A stretch of DNA of 64,000 bases from Micropterus salmoides. Taxonomy: Eukaryota > Chordata > Actinopteri > Centrarchiformes > Centrarchidae. The stretch is taken from assembly GCF_014851395.1 (NCBI RefSeq), contig NW_024041150.1:24479225-24543224 (forward strand), in the 5' to 3' direction. Shown one piece after another: positions 21,915 to 33,469 of the stretch (positions are counted from its first letter, which is position 1; each line of letters begins with the position of its first letter). Made by a program: the position numbers and the translations under genes. The notes below the pieces were generated by a model. The model worked only from the letters and a program-made list of their open reading frames with translations, had not been told where the DNA came from and did not search any database.

Positions 21915-22281
21915 ATGGTTATTTCCTGGCCTGACAGTGGAGGTGTCCTTGACAGAGGAGCTCCACAGTGGAGGTCTGCAGTTGTACCCCTCTCGAGTGG
22001 AGATACGTGGTAATGTGGGCTGGTGTGGCTACAGTGCCAGGGCTGAATTTTTGTCCCAGTCCGCCCCGTGCAAGGTTATAATCATTAACAAAGAAGAACG
22101 AAATAACGAAAACTAGATGTGAAAAAACACTGTGGGTAAAAAGAAAAACGAGACAAAACAATAACTAACTAAAACTGTGTTGTAGGTTTGCAAAACTAAA
22201 ATGAAAGCGTGAAATGTTCTTAGTTTTCGTTTATTTATTTATCTCATAGAACCTAATAAGCATACATTTCGAGTGGATATG
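21915..22281. other. No gene seen
   Basis: A short unassigned stretch between two repeats; the small open frame at 21850-22116 overlaps repeat sequence and shows no domain. Confidence 0.3.
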
Positions 22282-22379
22282 AAGCCGGGGTAATCATCAA
22301 AAAGTTGATTTATTTCAGTAATTCCATTCAAAAAGTGAAACTTGGATATTATATTCATTCATTCCACACAGACTGAGAG

Positions 22380-22381
<2 letters not shown>

Positions 22382-22433
<52 letters not shown>
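22382..22433. repeat. (TA)n microsatellite
   Basis: About 26 uninterrupted TA units inside the left part of Tc1 element 2. Confidence 0.95.
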
Positions 22434-22435
<2 letters not shown>

Positions 22436-22584
22436 ATTGTGATGATTAAAACTGACAATGAAAATCCCAAATTCAGTATCTCCGACAATTAGAATATTAC
22501 TTAAGACCAATACAAAAAAAGGATTTTTAGAAATGTTGGCCAACTGAAAAGTATGAACATGAAAAGTATGAGCATGTACAGCAC

Positions 22585-23552
22585 TCAATACTTAGTTGGG
22601 GCTCCTTTTGCCTGAATTACTGCAGCAATGCGGCGTGGCATGGAGTCGATCAGTCTGTGGCACTGCTCAGGTGTTATGAGAGCCCAGGCTGCTCTGATAG
22701 TGGCATTCAGCTCTTCTGCATTGTTGGGTCTGGCGTATCGCATCTTCCTCTTCACAATACCCCATAGATTTTCTATGGGGTTAAGGTCAGGCGAGTTTGC
22801 TGGCCAATTAAGAACAGGGATACCATGGTCCTTAAACCAGGTACTGGTAGCTTTGGCACTGTGTGCAGGTGCCAAGTCCTGTTGGAAAATGAAATCTGCA
22901 TGTTGCAACTTCCTGGTAAACGGCTGTGTTGACCTTGGACCACAGAAAACACAGTGGACCAACACCAGCACATGACATGGCACCCCAAACCATCACTGAC
23001 TGTGGAAACTTTACACTGGACTACAAGCTAACATGGATTCTGTGCCTCTCCTGTCTTCCTCCAGACTCTGGGACCTTGATTTCCAAAGGAAATGCAAAAT
23101 TTTCTTTCATCAGAGAACATAACTTTGGACCACTCAGCAGCAGTCCAGTCCTTTTTGTCTTTAGCCCAGCCGAGACGCTTCTGACGCTGCGTCTTGTTCA
23201 AGAGCGGCTTGACACAAGGAATGCGACAGCTGAAACCCATGTCTTGCATAAGTCTGTGCGTGGTGGTTCTTGAAGCACTGACTCCAGCTGCAGTCCACTC
23301 TTTGTGAATCTCCCCCACATTTTTGAATGGGTTTTGTTTCACAATCCTCTCCAGGGTGCGGTTATCCCTATTGCTTGTACACTTTTTTCTACCACATCTT
23401 TTCCTTCCCTTCGCCTCTCTGCTAAAGAGGTTGGCCGTTCACAGAGCTCTGTGTCCAAGCACATTAATAATGACCTTTTGTGTCTTGTCCTCCTTGTGCA
23501 AGTTGTCAGTGGTCATCTTTTGGACAGCTGTCAAGTCAGCAGTCGTCCCCAT
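22585..23552 (-). pseudogene. Tc1-like transposase, frameshifted
   Basis: An ATG at 23552 opens MGTTADLTAVQKMTTDN, the start of the DNA-binding half. 23342-23028 encodes VGEIHKEWTAAGVSASRTTT and EWSKVMFSDERKF (first catalytic Asp region). 22983-22585 encodes FIFQQDLAPAHSAKAT, LNWPANSPDLNPIENLWGIV and the C-terminus to QAKGAPTKY. The frame changes between these blocks, and the usual length of about 320-340 residues fits the 968-nt span. Cut-and-paste DDE transposase by family; inactive here. Confidence 0.8.
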
Positions 23553-23744
23553 GATTGTGTAGCCAACAGAATTAGACTGAGAGACCATTTAAAGGCCTTT
23601 GCAGGTGTTTTGAGTTAATTAGCTGATTAGAGTGCAGCACCAGGTGTCTGCAATATTGAACCTTTTCACAATATTCAAATTTTCTGAGATATTGATTTTG
23701 GGGTTTTCATTACTTGTCAGTTATAATCATCAATTATATGACCA

Positions 23745-23749
<5 letters not shown>

Positions 23750-23777
<28 letters not shown>
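23750..23777. repeat. (TG)n microsatellite
   Basis: About 14 TG units near the right end of Tc1 element 2. Confidence 0.95.
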
Positions 23778-23800
23778 GATTCTCTGAGCACTGCAGCCTT

Positions 23801-25329
23801 CCTAAGTCCTTATGAATTCTCCTTCACATCTTATGATATTTGACCTTGTGATGTTTTCCATCGATGGTAAGGAAAACTGGATAGGAAAGGATTGTTTTTT
23901 TTCCAACTTTTTGACCGCAGCCAAGAGGTTTGGGATTGTCTACAAGATTGTGGAACAAAACAACTTCTGGTTCAAGCAAGGATTGAGGATCGAAGAAACG
24001 ACAAATAAGGCCCAATCTTAATGTCCACACTTACAGACAAATTTCCATAATTTATAGCCTTGTTACGTGAAACACTGTGGTTACCAGGGGAAGCCCAGAA
24101 GCGAGAGAAAAATCTCAGCAAATTCACCTTATGAGAGAAGGAGGAAGAAGAACGGTAAACAAACAAGCATAGAAGGAGCAACCAACCCTGACTTTAAAAT
24201 AGTTAGAAAAAAAAGTTTACATAGATTTAAGATAATACATAGAACACACAAAATCAGAGGAATGCAATCACCTTATTACACACCTAGTTTATTCAACTAT
24301 TTATTTTAGTATTTGCATAATGATACTGTGACCAACAATAGTGCATTGATTAACAAATATAGATCAGCTAATTATTGACAATTACCTCTCATCCACTCTG
24401 TAGAGCAAGACACATAAATCAGACAGTCAGGAAGTTAAAAAAAGCATGCAACATGTTTAATTGTCATCAAGGTAATGCAATAATGCAGTTAATGTGCTAT
24501 CCCATTCCTGTTTATAATATTTTGAGCACTTGCAGCCTCTTGCATCAATCACTTACCAGATGCTGTCACTTGCGTCTGTTAGGGTTCAGGGCTTAGGGTT
24601 TAGGAGGGACATTGGGGGCCTTTCCGAAACTAGACCCTCGCCACTTCCACTCTGACACAGAGTGAACACTGGTCGGATTCACCCTCACAGCCAAATCAAG
24701 CTCCCTCCCCGCGTAGGTTTAAATACAGCGACAACGTTCAGACAAACTATGGGATTGGGCCTGTGAGACTTGAGATGCACCCTCTGTTCTCCCTCACTTT
24801 CAGGGCGGATTTGTTAGCTTTGCTACCTGTGGCTAGGCCCCACTCACACCTGCTGGCAATCACTAATTGGGACACCTGACTCTCTGACTCTGATCAGCTG
24901 TCCTTCAAAAGCCTGGCTTGTCTTCTGGTATCCCTCTTCAGGTCTGGAGCTACTGCCAACCTGTTCAGTCATCTGAGTGGTCTTCTGCTGAAACCATGCA
25001 GACAACTATTTCCTCTGTCTGTTCTGAGCCATTACTCCCTGCCCAAACAAAACTCTTAAATTCCGGTTGTGTTCTGTCTGCTTCTGGGTCCAGCTGCCAA
25101 ACCTGAAAGTAAAATGTTCAAATCAAGCTTGAATTTGCTTTGATGCATGCATAACTAACAATCACTTATTGTCAGAAATGGGATGTAAACAACCCCAAAG
25201 GCTGATGTACTCTGCAATGTGAATTTTATCCTCTACTGATCTATTTTATTTTATAGTTTAAGCTTAAATCTTGCAAAAAAATGTATTTAACAATATTTAA
25301 TTTTTGGTGACATAGTTCTGAAGTTTGCG
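23801..25329. other. No gene recognised
   Basis: Only short open frames without domains. 24577-25106 is less AT-rich than its surroundings, with a TGTTAGGGTTC start and a TTTAAATA at about 24718; it could be an old LTR, but I found no matching end or target duplication. Confidence 0.3.
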
Positions 25330-26840
25330 TCTAGCCTGTTAGGGGTAAAAATATAGACAAGAAGCCAACAAGCATCTCAGTGGGTAGGGGTCTTTCAACT
25401 CAAGCAAGATTTTGAGTGAAAGATCTAAACATGTATTGGGTTTGTCCCCCCAAGTGGTGTTTCAAGTTGCTGTCTCCAATAATAGCCTGAAGTGGGATTC
25501 TGCCATTCAGTTGCCCTCCATATTGCTGAGTGGTCAGGGTTGCAGATGTTTACCAAGGGCTTAATCTGGGCAGCTTGATAATAGGTTTTAAGGCACCGGA
25601 GCACCAGACCCCTTTCATCTCTAGGAAGCTGGAGGGTTGTAAATCTAACACTAGGGTTTTTTTCCCTGCCAAAGGAATCTTATAATCCACTTGTCCCATT
25701 CCATAAAGTTCTTGTCTGGGATATCCACTGGTAGTGATTACCAGGAAAGGCAGCATCCTCCATCTTTTCTAAAACTGGAAAGCAGTGGGTCATAATTTCT
25801 TAAGACTAATGGCATATTCATCCTTGAAATGCTTACTGTTTGTAAAATTAAATGTTAAAATATAGGATTTGTGAATATCAAAGAAATGACTGCATACAAA
25901 CCCATTATGACTAGGCTACCTCAATAATTTCCTGGTTTATATGATGTGTTTCATGTAAAGTATGTGTTATGGGGTTGTGTGTGGTGTGGGGACAGAGAGG
26001 ACCCAAATGCAATGTTCGGAGGGAAGGAGGTTTATTGAGGGAGAAAGGGGGTAGAGGGACTGGAGTGGAGGAAGAGGTGGATGTCTAATATTATCCTGTT
26101 TTATGAGGCTTGTTTAATCCAAGTTTATCATTTTAGGTAGAATTAGTTCCAACCTTTTAGCTAGTATTGCGGCTAACATTTTATAGTCCTGGTTTAAGAG
26201 GCTCACAGGTCTATAGTTTGAACACTCCAGTCCATCTCCTCCCTGCTTAGGCATGACTGTTATAACTGCTTCCTTCCAGGAGGGGGGCATCTCCACTTTC
26301 TAATGCAGCTCTTCTAATGCATTGTTCAGCAGTAGGGCGGTTAAAGATTCTTTAAATAAAGCCCAGGGCTTTTCTTGGTTGTAAGTCTTGAAACAGCTCA
26401 GTCCAGTTATGCAAGCAGGGACTCTGCTTGGTCGTCATCATTTAATTATAGTTGAGTGTTTTTGTAATATGTTTTTAAAACTCTTGCTGATGTTGTCCAA
26501 GTCGTAATTTATCTCACAGACTTTAGGGTCTCATATCTGGCAAATAAATCGCTCAGGTTTTTTTATTTTATTTTTTATATGCTGCATTTCTTTAGCTGGG
26601 TTTGGGTCCATTGTTGTTTTGTGCTCACTTTGCATCCTTTAAAATTATGCTTCTAGATCTAAAAGTTCCCTGTTGTATTTTTACAACACCTGTTTTTGCA
26701 ATTAATATCCCACGTAAGCATCCCAGAGAATGGGAGGGGAGACCTCACCATTCTCGTTTTCATCTTAATACTTTATTTCCTACCTCATCCCTCAAAATAG
26801 TCTATTTAAGAATTGGAAGATGAAAAAAAATGTTAAAATC
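25330..26840 (-). mobile_element. L1-like LINE fragment, decayed
   Basis: Minus strand. 26296-26114 reads PPSWKEAVITVMPKQGGDGL, ECSNYRPVSLLNQDYKMLAA and ILAKRLELILPKMI, the first RT blocks of L1/Tx1-type LINEs. Upstream (26840-26300) is broken coding sequence including YNQEKPWALFKESL. 25640-25490 encodes LVLPDLKTYYQAAQIK and AIWRATEWQNP, the conserved region after the RT in L1-type elements. Stops, frame changes and missing middle RT blocks show it is dead. 25965-26080 is probably unrelated repeat sequence inside it. Confidence 0.65.
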
Positions 26841-28790
26841 TTTTCAGAGTTGGAATTCCCTCCAAACAGCAATTAAACGTGGGTCCTGCGTTACACTGTT
26901 AATTTTCCTGCAAAGTTGACTGCTCTGAGAACCAAACCCTTATATGTAGTCTAACTTGGCGTTCCATCTAACAAATCTCCTCCACAGTTCATAAAGCTTC
27001 AGAATTGCACTTATTATCATCATCATCATAATTATCCCCCCTATCTGGGTTCAGATTTATATGATGCTGAGAAGGACCCATTCTTTTAATTAAGCATGAC
27101 CTGGTTCTGAAAAGGATTCCAACCTTTTCCCTTTTTAAATTTATTCAGTATTTTACTCCTCTTACTAGGATTGAGAGTACTATTCATGTTGTCTATAACA
27201 GTAGTGAAGGGTAGCTTTGCGCACTCCTGCGATCCCCCATCTGTCTCAGCTTAAATCACATCCTAATGTCGGACGCACAGCTTTCGAAGATAGAGAATGC
27301 AAACTCTACTCTCTGCTTTAACTGTTTCTACATTTTAGAAACCCCTGTGTTAATATTCTATGTCGATTAAACATTCTCAGTAACGAAGTGTTTCAAATCC
27401 ATCCATCCATCCATCCATCCATCGTCAACCGCCTATCCTGCGTTCAGTGTCGCAGGGGGCTGGAAACAATCCCAGCTGACATCGAGCGAAAGGCGGGTTA
27501 CACCCTGGACAGGGTGGGAAAAAAGAGGAGAAAAAACACTTGCTAGGCATCCACTGGATACTTTTAAGTAATTAGAATTGTGACTTTGTTTATAATGTAA
27601 AATAGGCTACTGTGTTAATAGCTTAACTCAAAACAGTGTGCATGAGTGAACCTGTGTCATCCTCATAACGCAAACAATGTCTATAAACAATGTAGATATA
27701 GCAGTAGGTCTATTAGATAAGATAAAACCGTTTTGTTGTAAGGAATCATATATGTGTGTACATATTTTGATGTACATCATGATGAATAGACTTACAAAAC
27801 ACTGCATAAACAACAGTTAAAGAAAAGGTGTAGGGATTATCGATACTGTGCTAAAGCACATTTCTTTACTCAAGGTTTTTAAGACTTTGACCTCCTCCTG
27901 TGACTGCGTTGATGGGAGAGAATAGAATGGGATCCCAGCCAGACAGCTGATTACGGATCTAGAGCCGCTGATGTTTTATATTATCATTGTAATATAGCCT
28001 ATTTTAGTGTGTGATGCAAAACTCTTATTAGGTAGAGGTGAACTAAATGTTTCAAAGAGCAAACACCTGTTAGTGAATCAGGACAGGTTTATGTGTGAAA
28101 AAAACAGATGGTGATCACAGAGAGGTGACAATCCTTAGGTATTCCTAAAGTCGCCCCAGCCCCCCCTAAGGGTCGGTGGACTGATTTTCAGACAAAAAAG
28201 AGCTTAATTTGGCTAAGCTATAGCCTACCTCCTATATTTTAAGATAGATGTCATTAATAAAATAACATCTTAAGTATTTAAAATATTTATTAGATACCAA
28301 TACTGCATGTGCATATAATATCCTCTTAACATTTAACACTAAACAAAGTCTAGCTATTTATTTATAACTAGCGTACATCATGGTTGTTTTTATTTTCTCT
28401 TCATTTATAATCTAAACTAAATGTGAGAGCATACATTAAAACGGTGTGCGTGAGTGTAAAACCCCTTTGTTAAAACCCCTGAGCCACACTCGCAAACAAT
28501 GTCTATAAGCATTGCAGATATGGTAGCCTAGTATTAAGATACGACCCCGTTTCATACTACTATTATCTAGCCTATATCTAGGTTCTGCGTGTGTCCCCTG
28601 GCAGGTTGGTCCCCTTAACTGCGAGGAAATGATATGTGGGACTTGCAGGCTATGATAGTGGGTGGGGAGATGAGAAGGTGGAGAACATTGGGGGCTGACA
28701 GAGACCCTGACAAAAGGGTTAAAAGTTTCAGAGAAGTCTTTTACCACCCCCTACTGCCGTGTAGGTGTAAAAGCATGCTGATGTCCTGCT
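26841..28790. other. No gene seen; contains a SINE tail and a diverged direct repeat
   Basis: AT-rich sequence with no recognisable coding region. 27620-27735 and 28434-28560 are diverged direct copies sharing CAAACAATGTCTATAA and nearby words. The SINE piece at 27396-27525 is listed separately. Confidence 0.4.
27396..27525 (-). mobile_element. SINE 3' end, reverse orientation, with (ATCC)n tail
   Basis: An ATCC tetranucleotide run (27396-27423) is followed by GTCAACCGCCTATCCTGCG and ATCCCAGCTGACATCGAGCG, the reverse complement of the 3' half of the SINE at 12233-12572. The GGAT run lies where the element's 3' tail would be. Confidence 0.7.
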
Positions 28791-28798
28791 GCTAAAAC

Positions 28799-29166
28799 CA
28801 TAGACTGTATAGAAGTAGACCGCCATCTTGAACCGGTCATACTCCCAGTTGCGCAGCTGAAGAAAGCAAGATGCCAGAACGCTGTGCAGCATATTCATGC
28901 TCAAATTGGCGGACCATCGTATACAGGGCTCGCTCCTGCGTCTTAGCTACATGTATGACCTTTGCAGGAAAACTCTCATGAAAATCAGAAAATCAGCATG
29001 AAAATCAGTTCGGTGTTCAGTATGATTAATTAAATGCACTGACAGCTCATTGCACCTGCCGAAGAGATTACACTGAGTGGAGCGGGTTCTAGATGGCGGC
29101 CCCACAGCTCATCCGCACCAGTAGGCAGTAGCGGTCAATGGGGCGTCTATCTCTTATATGTCTATG
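28799..29166 (+). mobile_element. P-element-like MITE with perfect 8-bp target duplication
   Basis: Ends are CATAGACTGTATAGA and TCTTATATGTCTATG, an inverted pair. GCTAAAAC lies directly outside both ends (28791-28798 and 29167-29174), a perfect 8-bp target-site duplication. Inside, an ATG at 28871 reads MPERCAAYSCSN, which looks like the start of a THAP zinc finger (C-x4-C), the DNA-binding domain of P-type transposases and THAP9 (family knowledge). The rest of a transposase is missing, so it is a 368-bp non-autonomous derivative. Confidence 0.7.
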
Positions 29167-29174
29167 GCTAAAAC

Positions 29175-29835
29175 AGATTTGCAGTTGCATTATACATTTG
29201 AATGTTGAATTCAGGCTGGCAAACTGACTCAAACGGACGTGAAAAAAATTAAAGAAAGAAGCTAAAGCCTACCGATCACACAGTACAAGTGAACCACCAC
29301 ATCCCCCGACGACTGAGACAAATAACGATATTAAGGATCAACACTGTTCTCGTAAAGCTGGGTAGGTCTCTGTACATTATTACAATAATTAAAAAGCAGA
29401 ACAGTAGGGCTTTATTATGTTACATGCGCTATACAAATAAACTTGCCTTGCCTTATATTCAGTATGAAGTTAGCTAGCGTTAGCTAACTAACGTTACATT
29501 AGGAACGATCCGCAGCAGACAATTTTCTGGATTTATTTTAGGTTTTGGAAAGAGAATAAATCTCACTTCTCCTATCAACCTCTCTGGGTAGCGACTGTAA
29601 CAATTACAAGTGCCCCAGGAACAGCGTTTGACCATATCTAAGAAAAATACAGCCCAAAAAAGCTAGAAAACGACTCTTTTTGCATTAGAGTCAATGGAGC
29701 GCAGCCACGAAAGTGTCGGACCTCCATTAGAGCAAGTCCTATAATGCACAGTGATTGGCCAGCTGTGTATTCGGGGCGTGGCTTAGCAAAGGGTCAATTG
29801 CATACATTTCGTACAGTCGATAATGTTAACTGCTA
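29175..29835. other. No gene seen
   Basis: Contains a GTTAGCTAGCGTTAGCTAAC palindromic stretch at about 29470 and 29540-29810, which resembles a dispersed fish repeat (GTCAATGGAGCGCAGC). No coding region recognised. Confidence 0.35.
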
Positions 29836-30082
29836 GCTGCTCCTAATCTTTGGAATACTTTACCTGTTCAAATAAGAAATGCCCAAACTCCTGACACTTT
29901 CAAATCCTTGCTAAAGACCTATCTTTATTCATTGGCCTTCAAACAGAGTTGAGTAGTGACATTTATTTTATTTTTTACTTTTTCTACTGTTGTCATGTAT
30001 ATTTGTTGTCTATTGTGGAAAGCACTTTGGTCAACTAGTGTTGTTTTTAAATGTGCTATATAAATGAACTTGAACTTGAACA
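29836..30082 (+). mobile_element. L2-type LINE 3' tail
   Basis: Starts with a short coding end (NLWNTLPVQIRNAQT-like, then TFKSLLKTYLYSLAF) and a UTR ending GTGCTATATAAATGAACTTG with a short GAACTT repeat tail. It directly abuts the polymerase remnant of the Polinton element, suggesting that this LINE inserted into or truncated that element. Confidence 0.7.
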
Positions 30083-30324
30083 AGTTATCATCGTAACCTT
30101 CACAGGCCACGTGACCGGGCCCCTTTCCCAGCAATTTGGCCTATTTCACAGCCATTTCCTGGGTCGCCCACACCGGTGGCAATGACTATATAGTGGAATT
30201 TGTCTCTGGTGGACCGAAATGTTATGCTTACAGCACACTGGAAAATAAAGCTCAGCTGAAATGCAAGGGCATAACATTAACTTTTCATAACTCATCTGTT
30301 GTCACTCCACACACACCGATTTGA
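30083..30324 (+). pseudogene. Protein-primed DNA polymerase B, C-terminal fragment
   Basis: The frame open from 30136 to the TGA at 30322-30324 reads NDYIVEFVSGGPKCYAY followed by KCKGITLTFHN. This resembles the C-terminal end of Polinton/adintovirus type B polymerases (family knowledge). The polymerase and exonuclease motifs are all missing upstream, where a LINE tail begins at 30082. Only about 60 residues of a protein normally over 1,000 residues long remain. No function is possible. Confidence 0.65.
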
Positions 30325-30426
30325 TCTTCTACACAAGTTTGTGAATTCAGACGAGACACCGCAACACGTGATGACAAAATCAGACACTATAGTGAGAGTT
30401 TTTTTCTGATCTGAGAACTTAACCAT

Positions 30427-31043
30427 ATGGTTTTTGAAATGGCTGTTGGAGAGACTGATGACTTAGATGTTAGACCACAGTATCCTTTTAGACTAATTGT
30501 GTCAGATCCTTCAAACAGTGGTAAAACATATTTTGTGAAAACGTTAATGGAAAATGCAGAAAAGTTCATTTCAAAACATATTGAAAATGTTTTATATATT
30601 TATTCGTGCTGGCAACCCTTGTATGACCAGATATTGAAAATTAGAAGTGTGAATTTTGCCTGTACATAAAAACGATTGATTATTGATGATTTAATGAATG
30701 ATGCAATAACATTGAGGTCCAAAATGTCATTACAAAATATTTACATCACAGAAATTTAAGTTATTTATATCTAGTTCAGAATTTGTTTTTTCAAGGTAAA
30801 GTCAGTCGTACTATTAATTTGAACACCAATTATCTTGTTTTGTCTAAAAATCCCAGCGATAAATACCATGGCTAGACAAATGTTTCCTGGTAAGAGTATA
30901 TTTTTGTTTGTTTTGATGATGCCACAAGTATTCCTTTTGGTTATTTAATGATTGACTATAAAGCTAAGACACCTGATGATTTCAGACTCAGAACTGACTT
31001 GCTTTCAGACCTGCCTGTTGTGTATGTGCCAAAGAGAAAATAA
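30427..31043 (+). pseudogene. FtsK/HerA-type packaging ATPase, broken
   Basis: Starts at ATG 30427. A P-loop-like segment DPSNSGKT is at residues 27-34, with Asp at the first position where the Walker A motif has Gly. An in-frame TAA at 30667-30669 stops it, and a Walker-B-like LIIDD follows at 30676-30690 in the same frame. Later blocks (ARQMFPGK at 30868, then DDFRLRTDLL-like and VYVPKRK before TAA 31041) are in other frames. In Polintons and adintoviruses this ATPase is thought to package DNA into capsids. It lies between the polymerase tail and the next ORF, as expected for the group. Confidence 0.7.
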
Positions 31044-31380
31044 ATATGTCTAGCGCATTAAAAGAAACCTGTCTTTATTGCTAGCTCTTCATACTGCATC
31101 TCCATCTCAGAGAATGAATATTATTAAATCATCAGCATCACCAGACTTTTTGGTATCATTATGAGAAATAGCTTACAATGTTTTAAAAGGTAAAATCCCT
31201 TTAAATAACACACAGTATCAAAAATTTTAAAAGAAGGCGGGGATTAGACTAATCAGCAATAAAAAGGTTTGCGTTTCAAAGAAAAAGACGCTGTGTAAAC
31301 AGTCAGCGGTTTTCTTCTCCCCCTCCTAAGTATCGCTGTGCCTTTTTATATCGAGTCTTATTACTTCGAGACAAACTTAG
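31044..31380. other. No gene seen between ATPase remnant and next ORF
   Basis: AT-rich sequence within the Polinton remnant; a GGAATAGACTAATC-like stretch and a TATA-like region near 31345 are seen, but nothing that I can assign. Confidence 0.3.
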
Positions 31381-32090
31381 ATGACTATGGAGTATGCACA
31401 AAAAATGTTTCTGGTACCTAAACAACAGCTTGATCTTTTAAGAAGACCTCCGGCACACGAGTCAATTTGAGAAACTGTTGAAAATGACCTGGATCGTACT
31501 ATTTAAAGACATTCTGGATCAAAAGACTGAAGATCTTCATGAAAAAGCAAAAAAATATTACAATCGCTTTGCAGAGATTTCTCACCATGGTAAAACAAGG
31601 AGAAAGAGATCAGAACACACTAACTTTGTCTATGCCGGTCGTTGAGGATTTTCACTCTTCAGAGCAGAAGAATCAAGAAGGAAGAGATTTTGTTTGTGAA
31701 GAAATTTAAAAAAAAAACTTGGAAAAAAACATCAGGAATAAAGATCAGCATATTTTGGATAAAATGTCTTCTTCAAAAAACATTTCTTCATGGACTGAGT
31801 GTGGGGAGTTTGTGTTTAACGGTAATGTTGTTAAAGGGTCTCATGTGTATGATTTGATAAGAGGAGTGACTGCTTCTCACAACGTGTCTGACAGCCAGAG
31901 ACATACAGGTTGGGATGAATATCTGCAATCGTTGGCTATATTGAATATACTTTTCTCAGTTGTGCCAAATCAACAAGTCAAAAGAAAAATTGACAAGTTT
32001 AAGAGAGACTTATGGGGAATCTTCTCCTCTTATTACTGGACCACCATCTACACCTCTTGTTACCAGAGTGCATTGATTAGCAAACAATGA
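31381..32090 (+). pseudogene. Unassigned Polinton-type ORF, frameshifted
   Basis: An ATG at 31381 opens a frame with FLVPKQQLDLLRRPP that stops at a TGA soon after. Further blocks follow in other frames, and the longest part (31719-32090) contains WTECGEFVFNGNVVKGSHVY and DLIRGVTASHNVSDSQR, ending near 32090. Its place after the ATPase and before the convergent capsid group, and its general look, fit a conserved Polinton ORF of unknown role. I do not assign a function. 32091-32382 after it shows nothing recognisable. Confidence 0.45.
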
Positions 32091-32382
32091 AACAAGTCCC
32101 TTTGTATCCCCTGAAATGCGATTGAGTGATTGGATAATTGGATTGGATTTTTAATTGTATATCAGAGACATAACTTTATCATTTCAGTGTTTTTATTTAT
32201 ATCATCAGAATAACAAAACAGTGTTTTACACGTTTCAATCTATTAATCATTTTGATAATGATTCACACCCAGCTTGTAATATTATTATACACACTTAAAA
32301 GAATCTGATACTTGGACACACTGGTTACATTCTGCATAATTATTTTGTCCACATGCAACCGAGGGTCGTTTTTTTTCACAAA

Positions 32383-32870
32383 TTAGCACACCATAAAATC
32401 ATTGCATGACAGTTTATTACTATATTTAGTCATTACATTGTCATAACATAACCCTCTATCCATATGGTAAAGAAAAAACAGACAATGCTGACCGCACACT
32501 ACAGAATCCACATCTTGCACTTGTCTAACAGAAAGTTGCGTGGACTTACAATTACTGAGAAAGACAAAAGGATTCTGGAAAATGTGAGTATACCGGAGAG
32601 TTCCCAAAACTGTCAAAGAATGATCCCACACCCTGCTTGTCAATATAGATAGCGACCCAGTGTTGTCCTCCCAGGTGGGAGGGGTCTGTGTTTACCACCA
32701 ACATGAGGGGTCTCTTTTTAATAACTGTTTTAGGAAGCTGGTCACTAGCAAATACTCCAAGAAAGACGCCTTGCTTTACTACCTTATCAAGTACTTTTGA
32801 TAGTTCTATCGTAGTTAGAAAAAGTCAATGAGAACCTGTCTTCTTGATGATATCTCATTATAGAATCATA
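32383..32870 (-). pseudogene. Adenain-like cysteine protease, frameshifted
   Basis: On the minus strand the N-terminal part contains GQHW at 32668-32657, placed like the catalytic His of adenovirus-type maturation proteases. After a frame change, 32643-32383 contains VVCGQHCLFFLYH, with the nucleophile-type Cys in VCGQHC (about 32499-32482). These proteases process virion proteins in adenoviruses and are found in Polintons (family knowledge). The frame shifts between the two catalytic parts, so the copy is dead. It is the last gene of the minus-strand virion group. Confidence 0.7.
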
Positions 32871-32986
32871 TGTGGTGTAAATGACCGCATTTATTGTGCG
32901 TTGAAGCGCATTTCTAAAACGAGCCTCTAATCTAACACAGCCGTTTTTAATGAGCGACATATGGTCTCCGCATCCTTCATCAGGGC

Positions 32987-33456
32987 TCAGGTTAAAACAG
33001 AACAGACTATATCCATTACAAATTTGTCACGGGTTATGGCCATAGCGTTGTTTTTAAGATACTTTCCAGTTGCCGAGTACAATTGGTGATACTCCCTGAT
33101 GGCATTCCCTTCAGCAAAGTTGGGTTGAAAGGGTTTTGAAGGATATTGTTGGCCGTCAACGTATAAACAAAAAAATTCTATATCATAATGGTTAAATGTA
33201 AATGGATTACATGCATAACTTTCTGTAAATGCCTCATGATCTACAAATCCTTCTACAATAAATTTAGGTATTTGTCCCAAGAATATATTTTCTTGATTAC
33301 AAACACGAGTGCCCTCGGGATGCTAAAATTTTTAACATTGCCATGCGTTAATGCCTTAGCATGCGCTAGCTTAACAGCCGGATATACGGTGACTTTCTTT
33401 ATAAACAGGCTTGCTGACATAATGTTAACCGGAATGTCGCCTACAGTGTTGCGCAT
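32987..33456 (-). pseudogene. Major-capsid-like gene, C-terminal part
   Basis: Minus strand. 33456-33253 contains PVNIMSASLFIKKVTVYPAV, and an overlapping frame 33280-32987 contains YACNPFTFNHYDIEFFCLYV and DGQQYPSKPFQPNF. The wording resembles hexon-like (double jelly roll) capsid proteins of Polintons. A frame change joins the two parts, and the N-terminal portion lies at 34462-34899 beyond an insert of about 1 kb. Confidence 0.65.
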
Positions 33457-33469
33457 TAAGCAAATTGAA

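Larger units (their letters stand above)
22282..23800 (-). mobile_element. Tc1-like transposon 2, with inverted ends and (AT)n and (TG)n tracts
   Basis: The transposase lies on the minus strand at 23552-22585. Terminal sequences are inverted copies: 22430-22500 (ATGATTAAAACTGACAATGA, TTAGAATATT) against 23650-23745 (TTTCACAATATTCAAATTTT, TGTCAGTTATAATCATC). A TA microsatellite (22382-22433) and a TG microsatellite (23750-23777) sit near the ends. Exact outer borders are uncertain. Confidence 0.7.

Noticed and set aside
23824..24309. Small open frames (60-80 residues) in the spacer
   Set aside because: No domain, no conserved neighbour and typical chance length for AT-rich DNA.
24577..25106. 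Solo LTR
   Set aside because: It has a TG start and a TATA-like word, but no matching CA end, inverted end or target duplication could be shown.
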